Source: Pseudomonas cremoricolorata (GTDB lineage: Bacteria; Pseudomonadota; Gammaproteobacteria; Pseudomonadales; Pseudomonadaceae). Taken from it: DNA of 64,000 nt. Made by a program: the position numbers and the translations under genes. This document shows positions 10,601-26,618 of this stretch, piece after piece. The notes under the pieces were generated by a model. It did not search any database. It saw nothing but the letters and a program-made list of their open reading frames with translations, and had not been told where the DNA came from. The stretch spans positions 558,001-622,000 of the forward strand of contig NZ_CP009455.1 of the NCBI RefSeq assembly GCF_000759535.1, given 5' to 3'. Each line of letters begins with the position of its first letter. Positions within the stretch are counted from its first letter, which is position 1.

Positions 10601-11941
10601 TCAAGCACAAACTTGTTCGACCAGTTTCGCCAGCGCCTGTGCATGGCCACGAACCTGCTCTTCGTCGTCACCCTCGACCATCACCCGCACCAGGGGCTCG
10701 GTGCCTGACTTGCGCAGCAATACCCGACCACGCCCGGCCATGGCCTGGGTCGCCTCGGCGCTGGCCTGCTGTACCGATGGATGCTCCAGCGGATCGTCCT
10801 GGCCAGCAGCGTAGCGCACGTTGATCAGCACTTGAGGGCACTTGCGCAGAGCCTGACGCGCCTGTGCGAGGGTTTCGCCACGACGCTTGAGGGCCATGAG
10901 CACCTGCAGCGCCGCGATGATCGCGTCACCCGTGGTAGTGTAGTTGCCACACACCACGTGCCCGGAATTCTCCCCACCCAGCAACCAGTCGCGCTCGAGC
11001 AGCTCTGCCATCACATAGCGGTCACCGACCTTGGCCCGTGCGAACGGAATGCTCAGCTCCTTGAGTGCCAGTTCCAGGCCCAGGTTGCTCATCAACGTAC
11101 CGACCACACCACCTTGCAGCTTGCCGCGATCCTGCAGATCGCGAGCGATGAGGAACAGAAGCTCGTCGCCCTCGACCACGACACCCGTATGATCGACCAT
11201 CAGAACCCGGTCGCCATCACCGTCGAAAGCGATACCCAAGTCGGCATGACTTTCCAGCACTGCCGCCTGCAGCGACTCGATATGCGTAGAGCCGCAACCT
11301 TCGTTGATGTTCAGGCCATCAGGCTGGGCGTGCAGCACCTTGACGTCCGCGCCCAGTTCGCTGAATACGCTCGGAGCGACTTTGTAAGTGGCGCCATGGG
11401 CACAGTCGACCACCAGCTTGAGGCCGTCGAAACTGGTGCCGGTCGGCACGCTACCCTTGCAGAACTCGATGTAACGCCCTACGGCGTCGTTGATGCGCGA
11501 TACCTTGCCCAGCTTGCTCGACTCGACCACGGTCATCGGCTGGTCGAGCAGTTCTTCGATCATGAGCTCGACGTCATCGGGCAACTTCGTGCCTTTGCCG
11601 GAGAAGAACTTGATGCCGTTATCGTCATGGGGATTGTGCGAGGCACTGATGACGATGCCTGCTTCGGCGTGGAAGGTACGGGTCAGGTAGGCAATGGCCG
11701 GGGTGGGCATCGGGCCCAGCAACATCACGTCAGCGCCGGCCGCGGACAATCCAGCCTCCAGCGCCGACTCGAACATGTAACCGGAAATTCGCGTGTCCTT
11801 GCCCACCAGCACTCGGCAGTGACCGAGCTTGCGGAAAGCCATGCCTGCCGCCCAGCCGAGCTTGAGCATGAAGTCAGGGGTGATAGGGAACTGGCCGACC
11901 CGACCGCGGATACCGTCGGTGCCGAAATACTTTCTGCTCAT
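10601..11941 (-). CDS. glmM: phosphoglucosamine mutase
   Basis: Converts glucosamine 6-phosphate to glucosamine 1-phosphate for UDP-GlcNAc, and so for peptidoglycan and LPS. The protein has 446 residues, beginning with [13 protein letters not shown]. The active serine loop [15 protein letters not shown] is near residue 100, the metal-binding loop [11 protein letters not shown] near 242, the sugar-binding GGENSGH near 325, and the C-terminal phosphate loop [15 protein letters not shown]. It follows folP in a conserved ftsH-folP-glmM run. Confidence 0.97.
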   Translation of the reverse strand: MSRKYFGTDGIRGRVGQFPITPDFMLKLGWAAGMAFRKLGHCRVLVGKDTRISGYMFESALEAGLSAAGADVMLLGPMPTPAIAYLTRTFHAEAGIVISASHNPHDDNGIKFFSGKGTKLPDDVELMIEELLDQPMTVVESSKLGKVSRINDAVGRYIEFCKGSVPTGTSFDGLKLVVDCAHGATYKVAPSVFSELGADVKVLHAQPDGLNINEGCGSTHIESLQAAVLESHADLGIAFDGDGDRVLMVDHTGVVVEGDELLFLIARDLQDRGKLQGGVVGTLMSNLGLELALKELSIPFARAKVGDRYVMAELLERDWLLGGENSGHVVCGNYTTTGDAIIAALQVLMALKRRGETLAQARQALRKCPQVLINVRYAAGQDDPLEHPSVQQASAEATQAMAGRGRVLLRKSGTEPLVRVMVEGDDEEQVRGHAQALAKLVEQVCA

Positions 11942-11959
11942 GTGTCACTCCACTGTGTT

Positions 11960-12811
11960 CTATTCGGCGTCTTGCACCGCGGCGATTATTCGCACCACAT
12001 CGACGGTTTGCGCCACATCATGCACCCGCAGGATGCTGGCGCCTTTGCTCATGGCCAGGGCGGCCAGGGCCAGGCTGCCATACAGCCGCTGCTCGACAGG
12101 CTTGTTCAAGGTCAGGCCGATCATGCTCTTGCGCGACACGCCGACCAGCAGTGGCCGCCCGAGGTCGGCAAGCCGCTGCAGATGCTTGAACAGGCTGAGG
12201 TTGTGCGCCAGGGTCTTGGCGAAGCCGAATCCCGGATCGAGAATGATCCGCTGCTCGGCGATGCCGGCGGCCACGCACGCCTGCATGCGCTGCTGCAGAT
12301 AAAGGGCAACTTCGTCCGTCACGTTGGCGTAATGAGGGTCGTCTTGCATGGTGCCGGGATCACCGCGCATATGCATGAGGCAAACCGGCAATCCAGTGGC
12401 GGCGGCAGCATCCAAGGCACCGTCGCGCTCGAGGGCCCGCACGTCATTGATCAGACCGGCACCCAGCCGCGCCGATTCGCGCATCACCGCAGGCGTGGAG
12501 GTATCGACCGAGATGACCACGTCGAGGCGGCTGTTGATCGCCTCTACGACAGGCGCGACGCGCTCCAGCTCCTCGGTCACCGAGACCGCCCGCGCGCCGG
12601 GACGCGTCGACTCGCCGCCGACGTCGATCAGGGTCGCGCCAGCCTCGACCATGGCTTGGGCGTGAAACAGCGCCTGATCCAACTGACCGAAACGGCCACC
12701 GTCCGAGAACGAATCGGGCGTGACGTTGAGGATGCCCATGACATGGGTACGGGATAAATCAAGAACCCGGTTGCCGCAAGGCAACCGGGTCGGGTACTGC
12801 TTGGAGGTCAT
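11960..12811 (-). CDS. folP: dihydropteroate synthase
   Basis: Joins p-aminobenzoate and hydroxymethyl-dihydropterin pyrophosphate in folate synthesis, and is the sulfonamide target. The protein has 283 residues. The pterin/Mg motif MGILNVTPDSFSDGG, the GGESTRPGA loop, the INDV segment and the GVSRKSMIG phosphate loop are present. I chose the ATG at 12811, which has AAGG six bases upstream. A TTG two codons earlier is possible. It starts eight bases after the ftsH stop, so the two are likely co-transcribed. Confidence 0.95.
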   Translation of the reverse strand: MTSKQYPTRLPCGNRVLDLSRTHVMGILNVTPDSFSDGGRFGQLDQALFHAQAMVEAGATLIDVGGESTRPGARAVSVTEELERVAPVVEAINSRLDVVISVDTSTPAVMRESARLGAGLINDVRALERDGALDAAAATGLPVCLMHMRGDPGTMQDDPHYANVTDEVALYLQQRMQACVAAGIAEQRIILDPGFGFAKTLAHNLSLFKHLQRLADLGRPLLVGVSRKSMIGLTLNKPVEQRLYGSLALAALAMSKGASILRVHDVAQTVDVVRIIAAVQDAE

Positions 12812-12819
12812 AGTCAACC

Positions 12820-14736
<1,917 letters not shown>

Positions 14737-14931
14737 TTAGCTACCCTCTGAGGTCGGCGCACGACGCAGCCGTGCCTCGCATGATATACAGCGCCCTAAC
14801 TTACTACATTACCTACGCATCCGCAGGTGCCGTCTGTAACCCTTTGTGAACTCAAGACTACACGAAGTTCGGACATTCCTGACGCAGCGGCCGATTGGAA
14901 AAAACTATCGTCAGCTACGCCGGGCGCATGT

Positions 14932-15558
14932 TCACGCCCCTTTGAAACCTTTGCCAAGCAAGTACTGCTCGCGGGATCGATCGCGTGACGAAGACGGCTT
15001 GCGCATCTGCACCTTGTCGAACTTGCTGCGCACGTCCTTAAGGTAGGCATCGAAGCCTTCGCCCTGAAAGATCTTGATCAGGAAGTCGCCGCCTGGACGC
15101 AGCACGCGGCCCGCCAGGTCCAGTGCCAGTTCGCAGAGGAACATGGCTCGCGGCATGTCGACTGCAGGCGTACCACTCATGTTGGGGGCCATATCGGAAA
15201 TCACAAGGTCGACATGCGAATCACCGACCGCCTCTAGAATCTGCTGAAGTACCGCATCCTGGGTGAAATCACCCTGAATGAAGGTGACGTCAGGGATCGA
15301 GTCCATCTCAAGAATGTCGGAAGCGATCAGTCGGCCTTGCCCGCCAATCAGACGACTGGTCACCTGTGACCAGCCTCCGGGCGCGGCACCCAGGTCGATC
15401 ACGCTCATGCCGGGACGGATGAGGCGGTCCTTTTCCTGGATCTCGAGCAGCTTGTAGCTGGCGCGCGAACGGTAGCCGTCTTTCTGCGCCTGCTTGACGA
15501 AAGGATCGTTGAAATGCTCTCTCAGCCAGTTCTGGCTGCTTTTGGAACGTTGCGCCAC
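14932..15558 (-). CDS. rlmE: 23S rRNA (uridine(2552)-2'-O)-methyltransferase
   Basis: Methylates U2552 in the 23S A loop late in 50S assembly (FtsJ/RrmJ). The protein has 208 residues. The SAM site reads [14 protein letters not shown] (near 53-66). The catalytic K-D-K-E set is visible as K41 region ([10 protein letters not shown]), the [13 protein letters not shown] aspartate, the [11 protein letters not shown] lysine and the final glutamate region. It starts with GTG. It precedes ftsH, the classic ftsJ-ftsH pairing. Confidence 0.95.
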   Translation of the reverse strand: MAQRSKSSQNWLREHFNDPFVKQAQKDGYRSRASYKLLEIQEKDRLIRPGMSVIDLGAAPGGWSQVTSRLIGGQGRLIASDILEMDSIPDVTFIQGDFTQDAVLQQILEAVGDSHVDLVISDMAPNMSGTPAVDMPRAMFLCELALDLAGRVLRPGGDFLIKIFQGEGFDAYLKDVRSKFDKVQMRKPSSSRDRSREQYLLGKGFKGA

Positions 15559-15660
15559 GGGGCACCTCGATGATATGCGTCGTGATTGACTGGGCGCAGC
15601 TACGGGCCCTCGGGTAAAATGCCGGTCAATTTTACAGAATCAGACGAAAAGGGTCAGATT

Positions 15661-15969
15661 ATGCCGCTCAATAACGAGCAGAAGAAGCAGTACAAATCCA
15701 TTGGTCATGACCTCAAGCCGGTTTTGATCATTGCCGGCAACGGTCTGAATGAAGGCGTGGCCGCCGAGCTGGAACGCGCCCTGGCCGACCACGAGCTGAT
15801 CAAAGTGGAAATTCGTTCGGAAGACCGCGAAGAACGCGCGGCCACCATCGCCGAACTGTGCAAGGCCGGCCGTGCCGAGCTGGTGCAGACCATCGGCAAG
15901 AAAGCCCTGATCTACCGCAAGAATCCGCAGCCGAACAAGCAACTGTCCAACGTTCACCGTTACAAGTAA
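15661..15969 (+). CDS. yhbY: YhbY-type RNA-binding protein (CRM domain)
   Basis: A 102-residue CRM-domain protein that associates with pre-50S particles. The sequence has the family core LKPVLIIAGNGLNEGV and a GKKALIYRKNP tail near the end. It is divergent from rlmE, the usual arrangement of this pair (yhbY-rlmE). I chose the ATG at 15661 (MPLNNEQKKQYKS). The open frame continues 25 codons upstream into the intergenic region without similarity. Confidence 0.93.
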   Translation: MPLNNEQKKQYKSIGHDLKPVLIIAGNGLNEGVAAELERALADHELIKVEIRSEDREERAATIAELCKAGRAELVQTIGKKALIYRKNPQPNKQLSNVHRYK

Positions 15970-15981
15970 CGGCGAAGACGG

Positions 15982-16431
15982 TCAGCGGCGCAGTCTATGC
16001 GCCCTGACCGGGACCGGCTGGGCCACCAGCACGATGCCGGAGAAGCCCAGCACCAGGAAGCAGAACATCTGCCAGCGTTCGCCCACCGAGATGCCGTAGC
16101 GCAATGTGTAGTAACTCACGCACGCGCCCAACCCCAGCAGCAGCATCTGTCCGCGGAACTGCCGCCCCCAGGCGCTCAGCCCCTCTACCCTCGCCAGAAC
16201 CGCCAACTGCGTCAGCAGCCCGAGCAGGGCCACGCCGATCAACCAGCGGTCGATTTGCGCAGCGATGTCCTGCACCAGCAACGGCGCCAAGCCCGACACC
16301 TTGAGCGCAGGCACCAGCCCGACGTGGAACACCCACAGGCCGCCGACCCAGAATACCTGGGCCAACTGCCAGAGGATCCCCTCGAGGGAAGGCGCCCGCA
16401 GGCGCCGGTCAGATGTGCTTGACTTCGACAA
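15982..16431 (-). CDS. DUF4149 domain membrane protein
   Basis: A 149-residue small integral membrane protein. Four hydrophobic segments are visible (about 18-40, 62-80, 92-108 and 120-138), with the family's GGLWVFHVGL start of the first helix. Function is unknown. The frame opens at a TTG inside the end of greA, an overlap of 23 bases. An internal non-ATG start nearer LRAPSLEG is possible, so the N-terminus is uncertain. Its position after greA on the same strand is standard in Pseudomonas. Confidence 0.82.
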   Translation of the reverse strand: MSKSSTSDRRLRAPSLEGILWQLAQVFWVGGLWVFHVGLVPALKVSGLAPLLVQDIAAQIDRWLIGVALLGLLTQLAVLARVEGLSAWGRQFRGQMLLLGLGACVSYYTLRYGISVGERWQMFCFLVLGFSGIVLVAQPVPVRAHRLRR

Positions 16432-16887
16432 TCTCGTACTCGACCGTACCGTTCGGCGTCTTCACGACAACGGTGTCACCTTCTTCCTTGCCAATGATGG
16501 CCCGGGCGATCGGTGCACCGCTCGACAGCTTGCCTTTCTTCACGTCAGCTTCATCTTCGCCAACGATCTGATACGTCACCTGATCACCGGTTTCGGTGTT
16601 TTCCAGCTCGACGGTGGTGCCGAAAATGACCTTGCCGGTGTGGGCAATGGTAGTCACGTCAATGACCACCGAGTTCTGCAGGCGACCTTCGATATCACGA
16701 ATGCGTGCCTCGACCATGCCCTGCTCTTCACGGGCAGAATGGTACTCGGCGTTTTCCTTGAGATCGCCCAGCTCGCGGGCTTCACCAATGGCTTGACTCA
16801 GACGAGGACGCTCGGTCTTGGTCAGATGAAGGTGCTCCGCCTCCAGGGCGCGAGCGCCCTGAACGGTCATTGGATATTTGGTAATGC

Positions 16888-16891
<4 letters not shown>
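16409..16891 (-). CDS. greA: transcription elongation factor GreA
   Basis: Rescues backtracked RNA polymerase by stimulating transcript cleavage. The protein has 160 residues. An N-terminal coiled coil carries the acidic tip ([17 protein letters not shown], near 41-57), and a C-terminal FKBP-like domain ends in YEIVEVKHI. Its ATG overlaps the carB stop by four bases (ATGA), so it is coupled to carAB. Confidence 0.97.
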
Positions 16892-20109
<3,218 letters not shown>

Positions 20110-20216
20110 GGTTGTCACTCAAATCCGCGGGTCAGTCGGCAAGCCGTCTTGAACAATCTTGGGTCAGGCGCTGCCGGACACGAAACAGGTCGGTCCGGGG
20201 CCTCGAAGCAGGATGC

Positions 20217-21353
20217 TCAGCGGCGCTTGGCCATGGCATCGATGAAACGATCGAACAGCGGCGCGACGTCGGTCGGGCCTGGGCTGGCTTCCGGGTGACC
20301 CTGGAAGCTGAAGGCGCTCTTGTCGGTGCGCTCGATGCCTTGCAGGGTGCCATCGAACAGTGATTTGTGGATCGCCCGCACGTTGCCCGGCAGAGTCGCT
20401 TCATCGACAGCGAAGCCGTGGTTCTGGCTGGTGATCATCACCACGCCGGTGTCCAGGTCCTGCACGGGGTGGTTGGCGCCGTGGTGACCGTGGCCCATCT
20501 TCACGGTCTTGGCGCCGGAGGCCAGGGCCAGCAACTGGTGGCCGAGGCAGATACCGAACACCGGAATCTCGGTTTCCAGTACATCCTTGATCGCCTGGAT
20601 GGCGTAGTCGCAAGGCTCGGGATCGCCAGGGCCGTTGGACAGGAACACGCCATCGGGGTTGAGCGCGAGCACTTCACTGGCCGGGGTTTGCGCCGGCACC
20701 ACGGTGACGCGGCAGCCGCGGGCGACCAGCATGCGCAGGATGTTCAGCTTCACGCCGTAGTCGAACGCAACCACGTGGTACGGCAGCTCGGAGGCTTCCA
20801 GGGTCGGGTGGCTGTCGGTCTTCAGGCTCCAGACGCTTGAGCGCCACTCGTAGCGCTGCTTGGTGGACACCACTTTGGCCAGGTCCATGCCCTTGAGGCC
20901 CGGGAAACCGCGGGCGGCGGCGATGGCGGCTTCCTCGCTGATGTTGTCACCGGCCAGGATGCAACCGTTCTGAGCGCCCTTTTCACGCAGGATTCGGGTC
21001 AGGCGACGGGTGTCGATACCGGCGATGGCCACGACGTTGTTGGCCTTCAGGTAATCCGGCAGCGACTGCTTGTTACGCCAGTTGCTGGCCAGCAGTGGCA
21101 GGTCACGGATGACCAGGCCGGCCGACCAGACGCGGTCGGATTCGGCATCTTCCGGGGTAGTGCCGGTGTTGCCGATGTGCGGGTAGGTCAGGGTAACGAT
21201 CTGCTGGGCGTAGGAAGGGTCTGTAAGAATTTCCTGGTAGCCGGTCATAGCGGTGTTGAACACCACCTCTCCGACGGTCTGTCCGTCGGCACCGATGGCT
21301 TCACCGCGAAAAATGCTGCCATCGGCAAGGGCGAGTATGGCTGGCTTAGTCAA
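20217..21353 (-). CDS. carA: carbamoyl-phosphate synthase small chain
   Basis: Glutamine amidotransferase subunit that feeds ammonia to CarB. The protein has 378 residues. The C-terminal class I GATase domain has the nucleophile motif [13 protein letters not shown] (Cys near 268) and the catalytic H-E pair in [11 protein letters not shown]. The start is TTG with a strong GGGAGG box six bases upstream, the same unusual start I recall for P. aeruginosa carA. carB follows after 107 bases. Confidence 0.96.
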   Translation of the reverse strand: MTKPAILALADGSIFRGEAIGADGQTVGEVVFNTAMTGYQEILTDPSYAQQIVTLTYPHIGNTGTTPEDAESDRVWSAGLVIRDLPLLASNWRNKQSLPDYLKANNVVAIAGIDTRRLTRILREKGAQNGCILAGDNISEEAAIAAARGFPGLKGMDLAKVVSTKQRYEWRSSVWSLKTDSHPTLEASELPYHVVAFDYGVKLNILRMLVARGCRVTVVPAQTPASEVLALNPDGVFLSNGPGDPEPCDYAIQAIKDVLETEIPVFGICLGHQLLALASGAKTVKMGHGHHGANHPVQDLDTGVVMITSQNHGFAVDEATLPGNVRAIHKSLFDGTLQGIERTDKSAFSFQGHPEASPGPTDVAPLFDRFIDAMAKRR

Positions 21354-21395
21354 GAAGACCTCCCGTAAAAAAAGCCTGAAAGGGCGATCGCAGGT

Positions 21396-21437
21396 TGCAA
21401 AAAAGCGGAGTGACGTATGGACACGTCACCCCGCTTT
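21396..21437 (-). terminator. terminator between dapB and carA
   Basis: A 14-bp imperfect stem (21402-21415 with 21424-21437, AAAGCGG...CCGCTTT) followed on the minus strand by a T run. It probably ends the dapB transcript. Being about 40 bases before carA it could alternatively act as an attenuator in a carA leader. Confidence 0.7.
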
Positions 21438-21543
21438 CTATGCTGAATTATTCTGCGCGCTTTTAGTGAACACACTAAAGCTGCAGCTTACAGAAAAAGT
21501 GCTTTTTGGTCTACTGGGCAGGGAACTAAAACTGCGTCGACAC

Positions 21544-21670
21544 TGTAGGAGCGGGCGGTCCGCCGCTGCGGTTCAGCCGCGATGGGCCGCCATGCAATTC
21601 ACCAGGTAGATTGCGCTCACCTGGGGTGGGCCTGCTTTGCAGGCCATCGCGGCTGAAGGCCGCCCCTACA
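21544..21670. repeat. REP-like inverted repeat pair
   Basis: Two arms carrying the Pseudomonas extragenic palindrome word TGTAGGAGCGG, at 21544 on the plus strand and ending at 21670 as CCCCTACA, with matching GCGGCTGAA / TTCAGCCGC and GGCC blocks facing each other. This is the layout of a REP doublet (REPIN) in the gap between dapB and carA. Confidence 0.75.
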
Positions 21671-21678
21671 CGCTCCGG

Positions 21679-22500
<822 letters not shown>

Positions 22501-23625
22501 TCAGAGGTCGCCGAAGAAGCGCTTCACACCTTCGAACCAGCCGTTGGCCTTGGGCGAGTGCGAGCTGTCACCTTCCAGCGAATCGCGCAGCTCTTCGAGC
22601 AGTTCGCGTTGGCGTCGGCTGAGGTTGACCGGGGTCTCGACGGCTACACGGCACAACAGATCACCCGCACCACCACCGCGCACCGGCGCAACGCCTTTGC
22701 CGCGCAGACGGAATTGCTTGCCGGTCTGCGTGCCCTCGGGAATGCGCAGCTTGACCCGCCCGTCGAGGGTCGGCACTTCAAGCTCGCCCCCCAGAGCGGC
22801 TTCGGTGTAGCTGATCGGCACTTCGCAGTACAGGTGCTTGCCGTCGCGCTGGAAGATCGCGTGCTCGCGCACACTGATCACCACATACAGGTCACCGGTA
22901 GGTCCGCCATGGGCACCCGCCTCGCCCTCGCCCGACAGGCGAATGCGGTCACCGGTATCGACGCCTGGTGGAACCTTGACCGACAGCGTCTTGTATTCCT
23001 CGACGCGGCCTTCGCCGTGGCATGCCGAGCACGGATCGGTGATGATCTTGCCCTGACCATGGCAACGCGGGCAGGTCTGCTGCACCGAGAAGAAGCCTTG
23101 CTGCATGCGTACCTGACCAATACCGCCACAGGTCGGGCAGGTGGTCGGGGTCGAACCCTTCTTCGCGCCCGAACCGTCGCACGGCGCGCAATTGACCAGC
23201 GTCGGCACCCGGATATTGACGGTAGTACCGCGCACGGCCTCTTCCAGATTCAGCTCCAGGGTGTAGCGCAGGTCGCTGCCGCGCTGCGCGCCACCGCGTC
23301 CGCCGCCACGGCCACCGCCGCCGAAGAAGTCACTGAAGACATCGCCGAAGATGTCGGAGAAGTTGGCGCCGCCAAAGCCCTGGCCACCGCCCGCGCTCTG
23401 ATCGACACCAGCATGGCCGTACTGATCGTACGCGGCACGCTTGCTCGCATCGGACAAGACTTCATAGGCCTCGTTGGCCTCCTTGAAGGAGTCTTCAGCT
23501 TCCTTGTCCCCGGGGTTGCGGTCGGGGTGGAATTTCATCGCCAGACGGCGATAGGACTTCTTGAGATCGGCTTCACTGGCGCCGCGCTCGACACCTAGAA
23601 CCTCGTAATAATCACGCTTTGCCAT
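22501..23625 (-). CDS. dnaJ: chaperone protein DnaJ
   Basis: Hsp40 co-chaperone that delivers substrates to DnaK and stimulates its ATPase. The protein has 374 residues: a J domain with HPD ([14 protein letters not shown], near 33), a Gly/Phe-rich region (about 77-112), and four zinc motifs ([32 protein letters not shown]). Client-binding C-terminal domains follow. It lies downstream of dnaK with a 215-base gap that contains a REP-type palindrome. Confidence 0.97.
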   Translation of the reverse strand: MAKRDYYEVLGVERGASEADLKKSYRRLAMKFHPDRNPGDKEAEDSFKEANEAYEVLSDASKRAAYDQYGHAGVDQSAGGGQGFGGANFSDIFGDVFSDFFGGGGRGGGRGGAQRGSDLRYTLELNLEEAVRGTTVNIRVPTLVNCAPCDGSGAKKGSTPTTCPTCGGIGQVRMQQGFFSVQQTCPRCHGQGKIITDPCSACHGEGRVEEYKTLSVKVPPGVDTGDRIRLSGEGEAGAHGGPTGDLYVVISVREHAIFQRDGKHLYCEVPISYTEAALGGELEVPTLDGRVKLRIPEGTQTGKQFRLRGKGVAPVRGGGAGDLLCRVAVETPVNLSRRQRELLEELRDSLEGDSSHSPKANGWFEGVKRFFGDL

Positions 23626-23760
23626 AAGTCATTTGCACTCTTGGGGGCGTTCGGCAAACCTCTGCGCAGATCGCGCCGTGCCGCAAGCAAGCACCTGCCG
23701 CCACGTACTTAAGCACCCAGACAGATGCTGTAAAAAATTCTCGTATTCCAGACACGCCAA

Positions 23761-23780
23761 CGCGGGAGCAAGCCCCCGCG
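23761..23780. repeat. REP-type palindrome between dnaK and dnaJ
   Basis: Palindrome CGCGGGAGCAAGCCCCCGCG with arms of about seven bases, the core word of Pseudomonas REP sequences. It sits in the 215-base dnaK-dnaJ gap and may also stabilise or end part of the dnaK transcript. Confidence 0.5.
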
Positions 23781-23840
23781 CGGCGACATCCTATCAGCTC
23801 ACCGCCTGTGGGCGGTGCGCTGACCGACAACTTGCAGGGA

Positions 23841-25769
23841 TTACTGCTTGTTGTTGTCTTTCACTTCTTCGAACTCGGCGTCGACCACGTCATCGTGCTT
23901 GGCTTCCGGCTCGGCCTGCTGCGCGCCGCCCTGAGGCTGCTCGCCGCCCTGCTGCTCGGCGTACATCTTCTGAGCGACAGGTGCGGAGACCTTGGACAGC
24001 TCTTCGACCTTGGCGTCGATGTCAGCCTTGTCGGTGCCTTTGACGGCCACTTCCAGGGCTGCAACCGCAGCTTCGATGGCGCTCTTCTCGTCAGCGCTGA
24101 CCTTGTCACCGGCATCGGCGACCATCTTGCGAGTCGAGTGCACGAGCGCATCACCCTGGTTACGGGCAGCGGCCAGCTCTTCGAACTTGCGGTCTTCCTC
24201 GGCGTTTGCCTCGGCATCACGCACCATGCGATCGATTTCCTCGTCGGACAGACCGGAGTTGGCCTTGATCACGATCGACTGGGTCTTGCCGGTTGCCTTG
24301 TCTTTGGCGCCGACGTGCAGAATGCCGTTGGCGTCGATGTCGAAGGTCACCTCGATCTGCGGCACGCCACGCGGCGCTGGCGGGATGTCGGCCAGGTCGA
24401 ACTTGCCCAGCGACTTGTTCTGCGCCGCCTGCTTGCGCTCACCCTGCAGCACGTGGATGGTCACTGCGCCCTGGTTGTCATCGGCAGTGGAGAACACCTG
24501 CGACTTCTTGGTCGGGATGGTGGTGTTCTTCTCGATCAGCGCGGTCATCACGCCGCCCATGGTTTCGATACCCAGGGTCAGCGGGCTGACGTCGAGCAGC
24601 AGAACGTCTTTCACGTCACCGGCCAGAACGGCGCCCTGGATGGCAGCACCCATGGCCACGGCTTCGTCGGGGTTGACGTCCTTGCGCGCTTCCTTGCCGA
24701 AGAAGTCAGAAACCGATTTCTGCACCAGCGGCATACGGGTCTGACCGCCGACCAGAATCACGTCGTCGATCTTGTTGGCGTCGATGCCAGCGTCTTTCAG
24801 GGCGATGCGGCAAGGCTCGATGGTGCGCTTGACCAGGTCTTCGACCAGCGATTCCAGCTTGGCACGGCTGATCTTGACGTTCAGGTGCTTTGGACCGGTT
24901 GCGTCGGCAGTGATGTAAGGCAGGTTGACGTCGGTCGACTGGGCCGAAGACAGCTCGATCTTGGCTTTCTCGGCAGCCTCTTTCAGACGCTGCAGGGCCA
25001 GGGGATCGTTCTTCAGGTCCATGCCGGACTCTTTCTTGAACTCGTCGACGAGGTAGTCGATCAGGCGCATGTCGAAGTCTTCGCCACCCAGGAAGGTGTC
25101 GCCGTTGGTGGCCAGTACTTCGAACTGGTGCTCGCCGTCGACTTCGGCGATTTCGATGACCGAGACGTCGAAGGTGCCGCCGCCCAGGTCGTAGACGATG
25201 ACAGTGTGGTCACCCTTGGCCTTGTCCATGCCGTAGGCCAGGGCCGCGGCGGTTGGCTCGTTGATGATGCGCTTGACGTCCAGACCGGCGATGCGACCGG
25301 CATCCTTGGTGGCCTGACGCTGGCTGTCGTTGAAGTAGGCCGGAACGGTGATCACCGCTTCGGTGACGGGCTCTCCGAGGTAGTCTTCGGCGGTCTTCTT
25401 CATTTTCTTCAGCACTTCGGCGCTGATCTGCGGCGGGGCCATTTCCTTGCCGGAAGCCTCGACCCAGGCGTCACCGTTGTTGGCCTTGACGATCTTGTAC
25501 GGGACCAGCTTGATGTCTTTCTGCACGACATCTTCTTCGAAACGACGGCCGATCAGGCGCTTGACCGCGAACAGGGTGTTCTGCGGGTTGGTCACTGCCT
25601 GGCGCTTGGCCGACTGACCGACGAGGATCTCGCCATCGTTGGCGTAGGCGACGATCGACGGCGTGGTGCGCGCGCCTTCGGCATTTTCGATGACCTTGAC
25701 GTTACCGTTTTCGAGGATGGAAACGCACGAGTTGGTGGTCCCCAGGTCGATACCGATGATTTTACCCAT
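23841..25769 (-). CDS. dnaK: chaperone protein DnaK (Hsp70)
   Basis: ATP-driven chaperone. The protein has 642 residues. The ATPase domain opens [14 protein letters not shown] and holds [13 protein letters not shown] and [10 protein letters not shown]. The substrate domain follows (about 390-505), then the helical lid and an acidic Gln-rich tail ending [13 protein letters not shown]. It is preceded by a good sigma-32 promoter that overlaps the end of grpE. Confidence 0.98.
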   Translation of the reverse strand: MGKIIGIDLGTTNSCVSILENGNVKVIENAEGARTTPSIVAYANDGEILVGQSAKRQAVTNPQNTLFAVKRLIGRRFEEDVVQKDIKLVPYKIVKANNGDAWVEASGKEMAPPQISAEVLKKMKKTAEDYLGEPVTEAVITVPAYFNDSQRQATKDAGRIAGLDVKRIINEPTAAALAYGMDKAKGDHTVIVYDLGGGTFDVSVIEIAEVDGEHQFEVLATNGDTFLGGEDFDMRLIDYLVDEFKKESGMDLKNDPLALQRLKEAAEKAKIELSSAQSTDVNLPYITADATGPKHLNVKISRAKLESLVEDLVKRTIEPCRIALKDAGIDANKIDDVILVGGQTRMPLVQKSVSDFFGKEARKDVNPDEAVAMGAAIQGAVLAGDVKDVLLLDVSPLTLGIETMGGVMTALIEKNTTIPTKKSQVFSTADDNQGAVTIHVLQGERKQAAQNKSLGKFDLADIPPAPRGVPQIEVTFDIDANGILHVGAKDKATGKTQSIVIKANSGLSDEEIDRMVRDAEANAEEDRKFEELAAARNQGDALVHSTRKMVADAGDKVSADEKSAIEAAVAALEVAVKGTDKADIDAKVEELSKVSAPVAQKMYAEQQGGEQPQGGAQQAEPEAKHDDVVDAEFEEVKDNNKQ

Positions 25770-25848
25770 GTTTACTCTCCCGAAACTTGAATTAGGTAGC
25801 CGCGACTAGCTCTGGCCAACTGCGGAAATACTTGAAGGCTTGACACCT

Positions 25849-25876
25849 AGATGGGGATGCCCAGACAGATTTCAAG
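25849..25876 (-). promoter_or_regulatory. sigma-32 heat-shock promoter of dnaK
   Basis: On the minus strand CTTGAA (25876-25871), a 14-base spacer and CCCCATCT (25856-25849) match the sigma-32 consensus (CTTGAA-N13-15-CCCCAT). The -35 box overlaps the grpE stop codon (TGA inside CTTGAA). The dnaK start lies about 80 bases downstream. Confidence 0.85.
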
Positions 25877-26429
25877 CCTTTTCATCGATAGAAGGCTGAG
25901 GTGCCGTCGGCGCCTTGCTGACCACCACCATGGCAGGGCGCAGCAGGCGGCCGTTGAGCAGATAACCCTTCTGGAACACCTTGAGCACGCTGTTGGGCTC
26001 GACCTCTGCGCTCTCTTCCATGGCCATGGCCTGGTGATGTTCGGCGTTGAACGGCTCACCCTGCGGGTCGACGGTTTCGAGGTTGTAACGCTTGAGGGTG
26101 TCGCCGAACATTTTCAGGGTCAGCTCGATACCGTCACGCATGGGCTTGATGGTCTCGTCGTTGGCGCTGGACAGCTCCAGGCCACGCTCCAGGCTGTCGA
26201 TCACCGGCAGCAGGTCGGCGGCGAATTTCTCGAGGGCGAACTTGTGCGCCTTCTCGACATCCTGTTCGGCACGCCGGCGAACGTTCTGCAGGTCGGCCAC
26301 GGCACGCAGCGATTGATCCTTGGCGGCGGCCAGCTGCTCCTCGAGCTCCAGCACCCGGGCATCGGCGGTGTTTTCTGCACCGGCCTGCTCGACGTTGAGG
26401 TCTTTTTCGTTCAGCTGTTCGTCAGCCAT
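25872..26429 (-). CDS. grpE: nucleotide exchange factor GrpE
   Basis: Releases ADP from DnaK. The protein has 185 residues. An N-terminal long helix/coiled coil (about 20-90, [15 protein letters not shown]) precedes the C-terminal beta-wing domain, which contains [14 protein letters not shown] and the conserved [18 protein letters not shown]. Start at [12 protein letters not shown], because the six upstream codons are not conserved. It is the first gene of grpE-dnaK-dnaJ and has its own sigma-32 promoter. Confidence 0.96.
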   Translation of the reverse strand: MADEQLNEKDLNVEQAGAENTADARVLELEEQLAAAKDQSLRAVADLQNVRRRAEQDVEKAHKFALEKFAADLLPVIDSLERGLELSSANDETIKPMRDGIELTLKMFGDTLKRYNLETVDPQGEPFNAEHHQAMAMEESAEVEPNSVLKVFQKGYLLNGRLLRPAMVVVSKAPTAPQPSIDEKA

Positions 26430-26485
26430 CGGTTCTCTCCTGGGCAATTTGTGTTCTTCGAGCAGGGCTCGACGGTCTGCTGGCT

Positions 26486-26513
26486 ATATGGGGCCGGAAA
26501 AATCACCTTCAAG
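26486..26513 (-). promoter_or_regulatory. sigma-32 heat-shock promoter of grpE
   Basis: On the minus strand CTTGAA (26513-26508), a 14-base spacer and CCCCATAT (26493-26486), a near-perfect sigma-32 promoter. The grpE start is 57 bases downstream. It lies in the divergent region shared with recN. Confidence 0.88.
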
Positions 26514-26618
26514 GGCTGACGTGACCTGGATTGCCTCTGCACACCGACGAACAGACCATTGTCAGGCCAACGAGAAACACTGTATAAATAACCAGACCTG
26601 ACACTCGGGAGCAGCCCC

